64,000 nt of DNA, taken from the NCBI GenBank assembly GCA_014218235.1, contig CM024766.1, forward strand, positions 48,635,359 through 48,699,358, given 5' to 3'. Of this stretch, positions 45,052 through 54,837 are shown in pieces (positions within the stretch are counted from its first letter, which is position 1; each line of letters begins with the position of its first letter). The notes beneath the pieces are model-generated. The model was not told where the DNA came from and did not search any database. It saw only the letters and a list, made by a program, of their open reading frames with translations. The stretch comes from Colocasia esculenta (Eukaryota; Streptophyta; Magnoliopsida; Alismatales; Araceae). The translations under genes and the position numbers were made by a program.

Positions 45052-46267
45052 ATGGCTCCACCGGCGAAGAAGATGACATCTCGTCGCCGTGCAAGATCTC
45101 CCGAACCAGGCCAGGGCTCCAGGGCGCCCACTGAGCGTCGCACGAAGCACCGGGAGGATCGCTTGTCGGAGCTCGTGATCCCGCCAAATCTCCAACTCCT
45201 CAACACCCATGCCACCTTCACGAAAGTCGCGCAGCCCCGCTACGTCTACTTCCTCTCTTTGGAGGACATGTTTCCCGGCCTCCAGCCTCTTTTTGATGTC
45301 CAGGGGTGGGCACCCTTCTGTTACAATCACAAGCGGTACTCTCCCACTGCTGTGACGGATTTCTATACCAACCTTCGAGTGTCCACCGATGGCAAGCTCA
45401 TCACCAAAGTCAAAGACACTCCCTTCTTTGTAACTCCAAACCTTATATCCACTGCCCTTCAAATCCCCAATAGGAGTTGACATCAAAACCTATCATCCAA
45501 CTCCCGAGGAGTTCCACACTCTCATCGTTCGGCAGCCTTACGACCCCACCAGTCGTAAGCAATTGAATGCCAACTCTTTCCCTCCACTTCATCGCCTAAT
45601 CCATCACATCTTCACCACACTAATTGTTCCAAAGGATGGAAGCCATGAACTTGTGACCTCCCTTCACAAGTCTCTGCTTCACCAATTCCTCAAAATTGAA
45701 CTCATCAACCTTCCAATCCTCATGATCTCTATCTTTCGCCAGTGCGTTCGAAGTTCAAAGAGATCAATGCCCTATGCATGCCAACTCACATCTCTATTCC
45801 TATTTATTGGCATCCACATCCCAAAGGAGGAGATGACGGATCTTTCTTCCCGTAGCTCCTATGACCTCACCGCAGCTCAGAGGATGGGCTACAGGCTAGT
45901 CGATGGAATAGTTACAAGAGATCTAAAGGGCAAGGAAGCAGCTGTAGCTGAAGAGGTTGGTGTTGGTGTTGAAGAGGTAAATGAAGAACAAGATGAAGTT
46001 GAGGAAGATGCTGAAGATGAAGATGACTCCCACTCTGAGTCATTTGATGCTCCGGGAGATGTCACTGTTGGTGCTACTGAGCCGTCCATCCGTCAACTAC
46101 TAGCTCAGTTGCAACTTCAGATGACCACTGGTTTTGCAAGCCTCAATGCAAAAATGGATACTATGGAATCTAGCATTGCAGCTCTAGATTCACGTCTGGA
46201 CCACGTTGCTCCTGAGCGTCATGCTGATCAACTGGCTCCTTCACAGCCCGCTGATGAAGATGCTTAG
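45052..46267 (+). pseudogene. ORF3 of element S (one frameshift)
   Basis: ATG at 45052 (MAPPAKKMTSRRRARSPEPG), Arg/Lys-rich N-terminus; the same ATG-GCT-CC start appears in E. First block at about 45190-45460 (LEDMFPGLQPLFDVQGWAPF, FYTNLRVSTDG). A one-base insertion near 45472 shifts the frame, and the second block follows at about 45563-45800 (LNANSFPPLHRLIHHIFTTL, MPYACQLTSLF). A Glu/Asp-rich linker (45920-46040) and a short coiled coil (about 46090-46205) end at TAG 46265-46267. About 405 codons, the shortest and cleanest of the four ORF3 copies. The two N-terminal blocks resemble the 'putative plant transposon protein' domain of plant annotations. Position matches the Sirevirus env-like gene, but I see no membrane span. 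Confidence 0.82.
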
Positions 46268-46538
46268 ATAGCTTAGTTGTCTAGGATTGGGTCTAGTCCT
46301 GTAGTCTCAGTTACATTTTATTCATGTCATGTTTGATGTCATTTTGCTTTTTCTATGGTCATCATGCCATGACTTTCCCTTTACTTGTTATTTCCTTTCA
46401 TTAGCACCCAATGTAAAGTGTATGCACTCATTAAAATCAATGAAAATCTTTGTTCTGTGCATTCTACCTGTGTCTATGGTGTGCTTTTGGATGTTGTCAA
46501 AAGGGGGAGAAAAACTCAATTGTGCATTAATTGATTAA

Positions 46539-46639
46539 TTTTGTCATCATCAAAAAGGGGGAGAATGTTGGGTTCTCATGTTGAGAAGATTGAGCTCACA
46601 TTCTAATTAATCAATACAACATGTTTTTGATGATGAACA
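46539..46639 (+). promoter_or_regulatory. Polypurine tract of S bracketed by an inverted repeat
   Basis: AAAAAGGGGGAGAA at 46552-46565 abuts the 3' LTR. CATCATCAAAAA (46545-46556) and TTTTTGATGATG (46624-46635) form a perfect 12-bp inverted repeat across the junction, with partial pairing beyond. The stem reads CATC/GATG where A and B have CACC/GGTG. Confidence 0.82.
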
Positions 46640-47954
46640 TTGATGTGCAATGATGTACAATGCAAACATGTGATAAAACAATGTGATTTAAGTTTTAAAT
46701 ACATGAGATCTTCAAACACTAACTTGTCATAACAACTTGGTACAATGCTTGATTTTATGCTCATAATATCTCACTAATTATGTTTACTTTTGTAGGAGAT
46801 ATACCATGCAAGACATGTGCCAAAAACAAGCTTGAAAGATCAAGAAAAAGTCAAAAGACAAGGTACCTGTCGACAGCAAGCAAGGACCTGTCGACAGATA
46901 CAACCAGTCAGAAAGCAACCAGTTCTGGCAAGGCATTGCCTGTCGACAGCAGGAGTGCACATGTCGACAGATGCAACCAGTCCGAAGATCAAAAGCTCTG
47001 GAAGGCCTGCGCCTGTCGACAGCAGTAGACCACCTGTCGACAGATGCACACAGTCAGAGCCTTCAGCCTTCTGGTTCTTCACAAATTGTCTACGCCTGTC
47101 GACAGCAGGTGCAAGACCTGTCGACAGACAAACGGAAAACATATTACGGGAAGTTTTGCATGTTGCCAAACTTAATGTTTCTATGGAGTACGACTCTCCA
47201 TATGTTAACACTCATATATAAGCAACCTTTTGCAACAAATCTCGTACACAAGCAGCCTCCTTCAAAGAACCCTAAAGAGCTCTCCAGAAAACCTCTGTTC
47301 TGCTGCTTTGCTTCAACCTACCGCCCAGAACCAAGAACGGAAGACTTTTGCAGCGGAAGGTGAAGTCCAGAAGTCTTGGATTCAAGCATCTACATCAATA
47401 TCTGATCTCAAAGTCGAAGCTTGGACTCCAGGAGGACCTTCAGAGGAAGAGTTTGCTTATTGGATTTGTTCTTCAACTCTCAAACTCTTCCCTGTTCTTT
47501 CTATTCCATACTTGTGTGTGTGTGTGGTGTTTCAAGCGGTTGTTGTGCTTGATTCACGTGTGTGTGTATTAATCTGATCGTGGGTTCACATCAGATAAAC
47601 ACGTGTGTGAGTTGTAGTTCGTGAACTAGCTCATAAGCAGGTGATTCTGCGTGTGTGTGTGGCCCGTGGATGTAGGATACACGAGTTGTGTACTTCGAAC
47701 CACGTAAAATCTACGTGTCTCGTGGTTTGCATGAATTTGCGTTAGATGTTTGGTAGGCACGACACATTTATACACGTTTGAGTACTTGCTTATCCATCTA
47801 TCAATCACTCACACACATCCACACATAGTCTGATCATTGCTAACACCTTAATTGTCTGTGCCATTGTAAAAACAGGGCGTTAAGCTTTTAAATTGTCCGT
47901 AATCTATTCAACCCCCCTTCTAGATTACCATTTAGGGAATTCCGCATCTCTTCA
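46566..47954 (+). repeat. 3' LTR of element S
   Basis: 1389 bp matching 36319-37703 with few differences, for example a small change in the palindrome cluster near 46933-46970. It ends CTCTTCA followed by the TGGAG duplication. Confidence 0.96.
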
Positions 47955-48056
47955 TGGAGAAAGAACTCCATTCTTGTCTTCCAATAGTTGTAGTCCTCAC
48001 CATCAAATAGTGGGGGTTGGTTAACTGACTGACCTTCTGCATACTTGAGCTGCCAT
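47955..48056 (-). pseudogene. gag of element B, N-terminal part
   Basis: The gag start of B at ATG 48056 (plus-strand CAT at 48054-48056), cut by element S at 47955. After four residues (MAAQ) a two-base loss relative to A shifts the frame. The following block, read in the other frame, corresponds to the FDGEDYNYWKTRMEFF region of copia Gag. Confidence 0.88.
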
Positions 48057-48103
48057 TTATCTTCGCTCTTCAGATCGTGAGATCTTCTTTGTCGAAGAGA
48101 CTT

Positions 48104-48116
48104 GGCTCTGATACCA
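48104..48116 (-). other. Primer binding site of element B
   Basis: TGGTATCAGAGCC in element sense, perfect, two bases inside the LTR boundary at 48119. Confidence 0.93.
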
Positions 48117-48295
48117 CTTGTTGCCCAGCTAGCAAGCTCAGAGGGGGGGTGAATGGGATTCTTAAAACTTCGTTTTAGATGAAAACCTGTCAATAAGAAT
48201 GCTTAACAGAAAAACACTGGGATTGATTGTTAGTGTTCGTAATAGAGAAGACAAGAGAGCAAACACACAATCACACAACACAGGAAATTTTATCC

Positions 48296-48535
48296 TGGTT
48301 CAGACCCCCTATCCCAATGAGTCCTATGTCCAGTCCCCAAGCAACAACTTGAGATTTCACTATCCAAGGGTACTATTCCCCTCAAGGACCCTTACACATC
48401 TAGCCGCAGCTGGCCTTCTCTTCAACCTAGAAGAGGTACAAAAACCACCCTGATACACAGGTCTTCCTTCCTTAATGAAGGGAATATCAACCACCTGTTC
48501 CCAATAGGTCTTCTCTTCACAACCCGAAGAGGAAC
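48296..48535 (-). other. Hairpin block in LTR D
   Basis: In element sense hairpins of the type CTCTTCGGGTTGTGAAGAG followed by AAGACC precede hairpin 1, CTCAAG-TTGTTG-CTTGGG (one T-G wobble), and a weaker hairpin 2 near 48303-48322. Confidence 0.65.
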
Positions 48536-49312
48536 TTCACAACAAATGTGAATAAAAGCGAATGGCCCCTAGACCAAGCTTACAACAAATGCTTGATCTG
48601 AGGCAAAGTCTGAGAGAGAAAGATTTTCACTAGATGGAAACCCTCATAACAACAAAGGCTCTCCAAAAGCTAAGAGAATGAACACGGAGAGCTAAGAGCT
48701 ATAAAAGATTATGGAGTGAGGCTTTGGGGCTTTTGTTTCTGATGCTCGCAAGTTGTAGGTTGGTTCTCTGAAAGCTCTAAGGTGCAAAAGTTGTTCTTCA
48801 TGGAGACATCAGTCTTCTATATATCTTCTCTTAAAAAAATAGTCGTTGAAATGGCCGTTGTCTCTATGATAGATGCACGTTAGACAGCATGGTCTGAGGG
48901 GTACAACAGGTAAACCTGCAACCAATTAATGCTATGGAGCCATGCACACAAAGAGAAGATTCATCCATATATCCTTTAGCTTCTGGTTATCCAACGTTGT
49001 AAGATATGATACTGGCAAATACCTGCACATAATAAATGTCAAAGTACATAGACAGCTAGAATGTCTCTATGCTTGTCAGTCAACGTTAGAAACCATGTAG
49101 TAAGAACGTACACCAAAATGGAAATGCCATTCTGCTATCCTAAAAAGTGTTTTCTATAGAAACATAGGAATAAAAGGCACCCAGATATGCAACGTGCAGA
49201 GATGTGTATAATCACATTAAATGCATGGATATTAGTGATGCACGCGGGAAGACTTTGACTTTCACAATATTTGAAAATATATTTGAATCTCATGTATGAA
49301 ATTGATGTAATC

Positions 49313-50345
49313 CATGAAGTCGTTATGACAATGAAATAGTTGTTCAACTAATGAAATCGTTGTTTATGCAAATCGTTGTACAAGAGAAAGCAAATCGTTG
49401 TACAAGCAAATCGTTGTACAGATATAAGCATATCGTTGTACAAGCATAAGCAAATCGTTGTACAGATATAAGCAAATCGTTGTACAAGCATAAGCAAATC
49501 GTTGTTTATGCAAATCATTGTACAAGAGATAGAAAATCATTGTACAAGCAAATCGTTGTACAGATATAAGCAAATTGTTGTTCAAAAAAATCGTTGTTTG
49601 AGCAAATCGTTGTTCAAACATAAAAAAATCGTTGTTTGAGCAAATCATTGTTCAAACATAAACAAATCATTGTTTGAGCAAATCGTTGTTCAAACATAAA
49701 CAAATCATTGTTTGAGCAAATTTGTTCAAACATAAACAAATCGTTGTTTGAGCAAATCGTTGTTCAAACAAGCAAATCGTTGCGGAGATCAAATCGTTCT
49801 ATACGTGAAGGCAAATCGTTCTAGCTATCAAATTGTTGTTTCACTTATCAAATCGTTACGGCGACCAAATCGTTGTGTAACTTAACAAATCGTTGTGAGA
49901 CCAAATCGTTGTTTTCACTTAACAAATCGTTGTGAGACCGAAATCGTTGTTTCTCATAACGAATCGTTGTGAGACCGAAATTGTTGTTTCACTTAACGAA
50001 TCGTTGTGAGACCGAAATCGTTGTTTCACTTAACGAATCGTTGTGAGACCGAAATCGTTGTTTCACTTAACGAATTGTTGTGAGACCAAAATCGTTGTTT
50101 CACTTAACAAATCGTTGTAAGAGTCAAATCATTGTTTTCACTTATGAAATCGATATGAGACCGAAATCATTGTTACACTCACGAAATCGTTGTGAAACCG
50201 AAATCGTTGTGACACTTATGAAATCGTTGTGTAACAGAAATCGATGTGACACTTACGAAATCGTTGAAGCGATAGAATCATTTATACTCACTTATCAAAT
50301 CGTTATAAGATGAAATCGTTGTAGTGATAGAACCATTCTTTAACT
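49313..50345 (-). repeat. AAATCGTTG motif array in LTR D
   Basis: About 1 kb of irregular units: first AAGCAAATCGTTGTACAAG, then AAATCGTTGTTTGAGC, then units with CGTTGTGAGACCG. In element sense the core is CAACGATTT. The unit type changes along the array, as if several local expansions occurred. Confidence 0.85.
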
Positions 50346-50566
50346 TATGAAATCATTATGCCATAAAGGAAATCGATATGGACTTAGAGGAAATACATGC
50401 TCTGAACTTTAAATGATACAGTGTAAGAATTACTTACAGATTAGGCTCGATTTATTCCCTGTGGATGAACTTCATAAAAACTTGTTAGAAAATAATTGTT
50501 GGGATTTTGTTAATCACCAAAATTGTATATAATTAAATAAAATTATACGGGGATGGACTGATCATC

Positions 50567-51030
50567 GAAACAAAGTCGATGTAGCAACGAAATCGATGTT
50601 CTATTGAGGAAATCGTTGTTTAAGTGAAGCCGATATATAAACGAAGTCGATGTTTCAAAATCGATGTTTTATTGAGGAAATCAGTGTTTAAGTAAAGTAG
50701 ATGTAGAACCGAAATCGATGTTCGAGTATGAAGTCGATACTTAAGTGAAATCGATGTTTTCTATGAAATTGATGTTCTACTAAGGAAGTCGTTGTTTAAG
50801 TGAAGCAGAATCGTTCTAAGCTTTTACAAAGAAGTCGATGTATACTTAGATAATATATATGCAATAAGCTTCAAATGACAATGACTGTAGACAACTGACA
50901 GATTTTGTTTGAATTACTACCTGTGGATAAACATCAGAAAATGTTGTTACATAATACTTTTCAGGGTTTTGTTAATCACAAAAAATACATATAATTAATA
51001 ATAAATTATATGGAGATGGACTGATCATCA
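50567..51030 (-). repeat. 5' LTR of element A, outer segment
   Basis: About 464 bp closely matching 6556-7030 of the other LTR of A, ending TGATCATCA and followed by the TCTCA duplication. Between this segment and the one ending at 15370, about 980 bp of the LTR are missing, so the insertion point of B has been deleted on this side. Confidence 0.92.
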
Positions 51031-51035
51031 TCTCA
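51031..51035. repeat. Target site duplication of element A, right copy
   Basis: TCTCA, identical to 4908-4912. The LTR of E continues directly after it. Confidence 0.9.
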
Positions 51036-51266
51036 CACATTTGATTTGATAGTGAAGCCTCACTGGTTTAGTGAGGGGTGGACGTAGGTCTCCACACTTG
51101 AGCTGAACCACCTTAAAAATATCGTTCGCACTTGTGTGGCTTGATGTTCACTGCTTAAATCGTTTCATCAAATCAGATCCTAATTTTGAGGTTTTAATTT
51201 CTAATTGGTTTTAATTAGTCGATATCTATTCACCCCCCCCTCTAGATATACCTTCTACACTCAACA
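51036..51266 (+). repeat. 3' LTR of element E, distal part
   Basis: Completes the LTR begun at 3635. It ends CTATTCACC...CTCTAGATA...CTCAACA, the same pattern seen at the LTR ends of F (55150-55197) and H (62812-62857), so 51266 is taken as the last base. Confidence 0.75.
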
Positions 51267-51594
51267 AAATTGGGAATGAGCATTATGATGTGTTTATTTT
51301 TTATGATGATGATATTATAAAACCCTATTCGTTTTTCTAAATCACTGCTTGGACACTAGAAAATATGGATCAATGCAAGGGAATCAATCCTACACAAGTA
51401 CATGATTTCCTATCAAATTAAGAGATCAAGACAATCACTCATTCAATGAACATTGTAGCATTTCAAATTTCAATGACAAATATTCTATGAGCAGTAACAA
51501 TAGCAATGAACATTTCTTCATTCAATCAATCTAGTCAATAACAATAGCATTCATTTAATAATAATGCAGTAACATTCATTAAGAGAGGGAGCCA
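51267..51594. other. Flanking sequence without recognised features
   Basis: AT-rich sequence right of element E with short ATTCAATGA-like repetitions. I see no gene or element signature. Confidence 0.5.
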
Positions 51595-51830
51595 CTGTGT
51601 AGGGGGGAGGGGGGACTGTGTAGGGGGAGGGTCGTTGGTAGGGGGAGGGGGGGATTGCGCAAGGGGAGGATTGTTGGGAGAGGGGGGGGGGACGGTTGTC
51701 GAGAGGGGGAGGGGGAGAGGAGGGGGGAATGTGCAGGGAGAGGGGGGAGGGTCATAGGGAGGAGGAGGGGGCATACTGGCAGTAGGGCGGCGAGCAGGAA
51801 GTGGTGATGGTGGTAGCGGTAGGGCGGTGA
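51595..51830. repeat. G-rich low-complexity tract
   Basis: Repeated runs of three to nine G separated by short spacers on the plus strand. The C-rich complement gives proline-rich open frames that are composition artefacts. The tract could form G-quadruplexes. Confidence 0.8.
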
Positions 51831-51852
51831 GCCGAGGCAGTGGTGTTCCGTC

Positions 51853-51935
51853 ATCGGAGGAGAGAGAGAGAGCGCGAAGGAGAGAGAGAGAAAGAGAGTT
51901 CGAGTGAGAGAGAAAGAGAGAGAGAGAGAGAGTGC
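51853..51935. repeat. GA-rich microsatellite
   Basis: Imperfect (GA)n with AGAGAGAGAGAGAG runs; it produces a spurious Arg-Glu repeat frame. Confidence 0.85.
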
Positions 51936-51956
51936 AGTTTTAGAAATTTGAGGGCC

Positions 51957-52184
51957 TTAGCGATGGCATTTTCGACAGATATAAAATCGTCGAAAATTTT
52001 GTCTGTATTTTCCGACGGAAAAAGTTCTGTCGAAAAATCTGTCAGAAATTTCGACGTAAGTTCTGGCAAATATAATCCGTCGGAAAAGGCTAACGAACAT
52101 TCTGACGGATCTTATCCATCGGAAAATGCTGACGATTATTATCCGTCGGAAATCCCATCGCTAAATCCGCTTTCTCTTGTTGTG
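51957..52184 (-). mobile_element. Decayed CACTA-like transposon end
   Basis: On the minus strand the segment begins CACAACAAGAGAAAG at 52184, close to the CACTACAAGAAAA terminus common in plant CACTA elements. GGATTTAGCGATGG and repeated CCGACGG/CCGTCGG subterminal motifs follow. TTAGCGATGG at 51957-51966 is inverted relative to CCATCGCTAA at 52155-52164. No transposase is visible and no second complete terminus was found, so it is either a truncated end or a small non-autonomous copy. Confidence 0.45.
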
Positions 52185-53331
52185 TCTATTTGGTGCAACA
52201 GTAAGTCTTGGCCTGCCTTTAAATTCTCTAATTTATTCATGACTGTGGTCATGGCTGCTAGAGATGCAGGGGGGTTTCCTTCCATGAACGCCAAACTGGT
52301 GAAATTTAAAACTTCTTATTTGATTCTTAGATGGGCTTGGGCGTAAAGCTCGATATCTTGATGTAATAATTCCATAAATAGCAGCAGGCATTCACGTGCA
52401 TTGGTGTCCATTCTGTTACATGCTACAGGTTAGATTACATACAATAGAAAAACCTTAAATACATTTGGTACTAACTCCCCAATTTCTACCCATCTCACAA
52501 ATTATTTCCAAGTTTAGCGGCACGTTGCTCTGAATACTAAGAAGTCTGTCACGTCCTACTCATCGACTATTTTTGGAGGTGACAGAAGAATCATGATAAA
52601 GTAAATAGAGATCGCCATTCATAATTACAAGGCAGTGCAGTGGAATAATTACATTACATGAACTGATAGTTTCAGGATACAACAACTTAGGTGGCAGAGA
52701 CTAAAGGGAGCAGGGTTCTCTAAGTTAGGATTCACTCGGCGCACAGTCCCCTAGGGCATCGGTCCCATTTGAGATGACTAAAAGGAAAGCAGGATTCATG
52801 ATCAATTGTGCTCAGTAGGAAATCTCTTCAATTAAGTAAGATATGATTGTAGCATGGAAAGGACAACAAGTATACCAATCAAGGAGAGAATACAAATGTG
52901 ATACCCTATAATACTGGAGCACAGTTCAATGAAGATATTCTAATAGAGTTTGCCCAGAACAAAACAGTAATAAAATTCAATCTATAATATAGTCTTTGAA
53001 AATGTGGACTAAATTTAGCAGTAGGTGGTGTCATGTCAAACACCTAGTGGATCTATTTCAATTGGTACATATTCGAATAGTACGATTTAGAAATCGATTC
53101 GGGTGCTCTTCCCGGGACTGGATCGACCCCATTTGCACAAGCATTGGTCCAGTAGAGTCCAAAGACCCAAACTGTCATCATTTCAATTTGAACAATCTTT
53201 TAGTATGGTTCGGGCAGATCTCAAAATAACATTAATATTACAACAAGTCTAATGCAAGAGTATCAGGATAGCAGGACAAGGTGAGACTAGTAAGTTAGGT
53301 TGCCCCAAGTTTAAGTACTATAGAAACATAT
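52185..53331. other. Unassigned flanking sequence
   Basis: About 1.1 kb without a domain I recognise. It continues on the other side of element F at 59403. CACGTCC near 52550 is reminiscent of gypsy LTR starts, but no partner repeat is present in the window. Confidence 0.4.
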
Positions 53332-53336
53332 AATAC
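53332..53336. repeat. Target site duplication of element F, left copy
   Basis: AATAC, repeated exactly at 59398-59402 after the 3' LTR. Confidence 0.92.
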
Positions 53337-53572
53337 TGTTGAGCCACTCCTATATTTTCCCATTATATTTTGGTGATAACAAAATTTATGATTAATTAAA
53401 TATTATTAAAATTATTTAATATCATGTTTTCCTAATAAATCTAAATTTATGGTATTTTAGTGATAAAAAAATTTATGATTAATTAAATATTATTAAATAT
53501 ATTTAATATTATGTTTTTCCTAATAAATATAAATTTATGGAATTATTGCTGTATGATTTGCACTAAAATGCT

Positions 53573-54135
53573 AAATCGATGTCCATTCAATATACATCGA
53601 TTTTGGTTCTCAAAGTCCCACATCAATTTGCTTGAAAACATGAATTTCACTGCAACATCGATTTGCTTAAAAACATGGATTTGCCTCTCACATCGATTTA
53701 GTAAGTGAAACATCGATTTGCTTCAAACATCGATTTGGTAAGTGAAACATCGATTTGCCTCTCACATCGATTTGATAAGTGAAACATCGATTTGCTTCAA
53801 ACATCGATTTGGTAAGTGAAACATCGATTTGCCTCTCACATCGATTTGGTAGGTGAAACATCGATTTGCCTCTCACATCGATTTGGTATGTGAAACATCG
53901 ATTTGCTTCAAACATCGATTTGGTAAGTGAAATATCGATTTGTCTCTCACATCAATTTGGTAAGTGAAACATCGATTTGCTTCAAACATCGATTTGGTAA
54001 GTGAAACACGGATTTGCTCTCACATCGATTCGGTCTCATAAGGATTCGGTCTCATAAGGATTTGATAAGTGAAACATGAATTTGCTCTCACATGGATTTG
54101 CTTCTCACATGGACTTCACTTAAACATCGATTTCC
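53573..54135 (+). repeat. CATCGATTT array in the 5' LTR of F
   Basis: Units of about 22-24 bp alternating AAACATCGATTTGCCTCTC and AAACATCGATTTGCTTC, with GGTAAGTG linkers; later units drift to GGATTTG and GGATTCGG. The palindromic core is ATCGAT. Confidence 0.9.
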
Positions 54136-54837
54136 CTATATTTCTAAATGTTTTTAGCATCTAGTGAAAAAGTCAAATATTTTTTACTTGCGTAATCTTC
54201 TATCATTCTGACAGGAGATCTTTTTGCTAATCTCTCTAGATCTCTTTTCCTGCCAACAAAAAGGTGGTCACTTACTACTTCTGGGTGGCAACAGGAAACA
54301 TAGAGGTATGAACCTTTTTGACAGAAATACTCTTTTATCTAAGCACGCTCTTCTATGCTTGCAGTCCTCGTAGACCACAAAATATTAGAAGAAAGAGAAG
54401 ATGAGCAACGGCTAGAACTCCTACGGATTTATTCAAATTGCTTAAATAAAAGATGAAGTATGGCTGAAGAACAAGTAGAGAGCTTTCCTGAAGATTTTTT
54501 AAGAGTGTACATCCTGTGAGGAACCTCAACGCCACATACACTCAAGGGAAAAGAGAGAAAGATCCCGAGCCCAAAAAGAAGAAGTGTTCAAGCATCTGAA
54601 GCCTTCCAACTTCAAGCTCCTTCTCCTCTCTTCACTCTTTCTGTGTGCATCTTGTAATCTAGGGAGAGAGTCTTTTAGCTGAGAGTTTCTTTTAGTTGGT
54701 GTTCATCTGTTCCAACTCTCAGCCGTGTTCTTTCTTTTCTAAGAAAGATCTTTGTCCAACTGTAGGACTGTATACATTGTAGAACCTAGCTAGGGGTTTA
54801 TGTTTAGCAGAACTGCACTGGGGTTTGTAGCAGGAGG

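Larger units (their letters stand above)
36319..47954 (+). mobile_element. Element S, nearly intact Sirevirus-type copia element
   Basis: 11,636 bp with LTRs of 1385 and 1389 bp that differ at few positions, a perfect TGGAG target duplication, primer site, gag, protease, a long integrase-RT-RNase H frame, a 2-kb spacer, ORF3 and a polypurine tract. It is inserted in gag of B. It is the best preserved element here and probably the youngest of the nest. Single-base frame breaks in gag, at the protease-integrase junction and in ORF3 mean the copy as read is not autonomous. Confidence 0.96.
15371..50566 (-). mobile_element. Element B, Sirevirus-type copia element carrying G and S
   Basis: Minus-strand element inserted in the 5' LTR of A. 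Own parts: 3' LTR 15371-17563, ORF3 17836-22725, pol 23134-25041 plus 33482 to about 34650, gag 34654-36318 plus 47955-48056, primer site 48104-48116 and 5' LTR 48119-50566. Without its two passengers it is about 15.1 kb, large mainly because ORF3 is enlarged. The two LTRs are clearly different in sequence and no target duplication is found, so its ends have been altered since insertion. Confidence 0.85.
48119..50566 (-). repeat. 5' LTR of element B (called LTR D)
   Basis: 2448 bp from TGTTGCCCAG to CTGATCATC on the plus strand; the expected final A is missing. It is placed correctly next to the primer site and gag of B, yet it resembles the LTR of A more than the 3' LTR of B at 15371-17563. 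Junction with the LTR of A is at 50566/50567. Confidence 0.85.
4913..51030 (-). mobile_element. Element A, Sirevirus-type copia element, host of later insertions
   Basis: Minus-strand element with both LTR outer ends and a TCTCA target duplication. In its own sense, the 5' LTR is 51030-50567 plus 15370-14706 (split by element B). The primer site, gag, pol, ORF3, polypurine tracts and 3' LTR (7030-4913) follow. Its own sequence is about 10.9 kb; the remaining 35 kb of this span is element B with its passengers. All three coding regions carry stops, frameshifts or changed catalytic residues. Confidence 0.9.

Noticed and set aside
15371..50566. Interpretation of B as two separate elements side by side
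   Set aside because: pol and gag of B are continuous across G and S with no second primer site or polypurine tract between; recombination of one element explains the data with fewer steps.
51595..51854. Proline-rich frames on the minus strand
   Set aside because: They are the complement of the G-rich tract; composition alone keeps them open.
51840..52346. 168-codon frame beginning with Arg-Glu repeats
   Set aside because: Made from the GA microsatellite and the CACTA-like end; no domain.
53688..53915. Open frame with repeated NRCFTYQIDV-type units
   Set aside because: It is the LTR array of F read on the opposite strand; unit length divisible by three keeps it open. The same holds for 57885-58136, 16551-16849 and 49364-49648.
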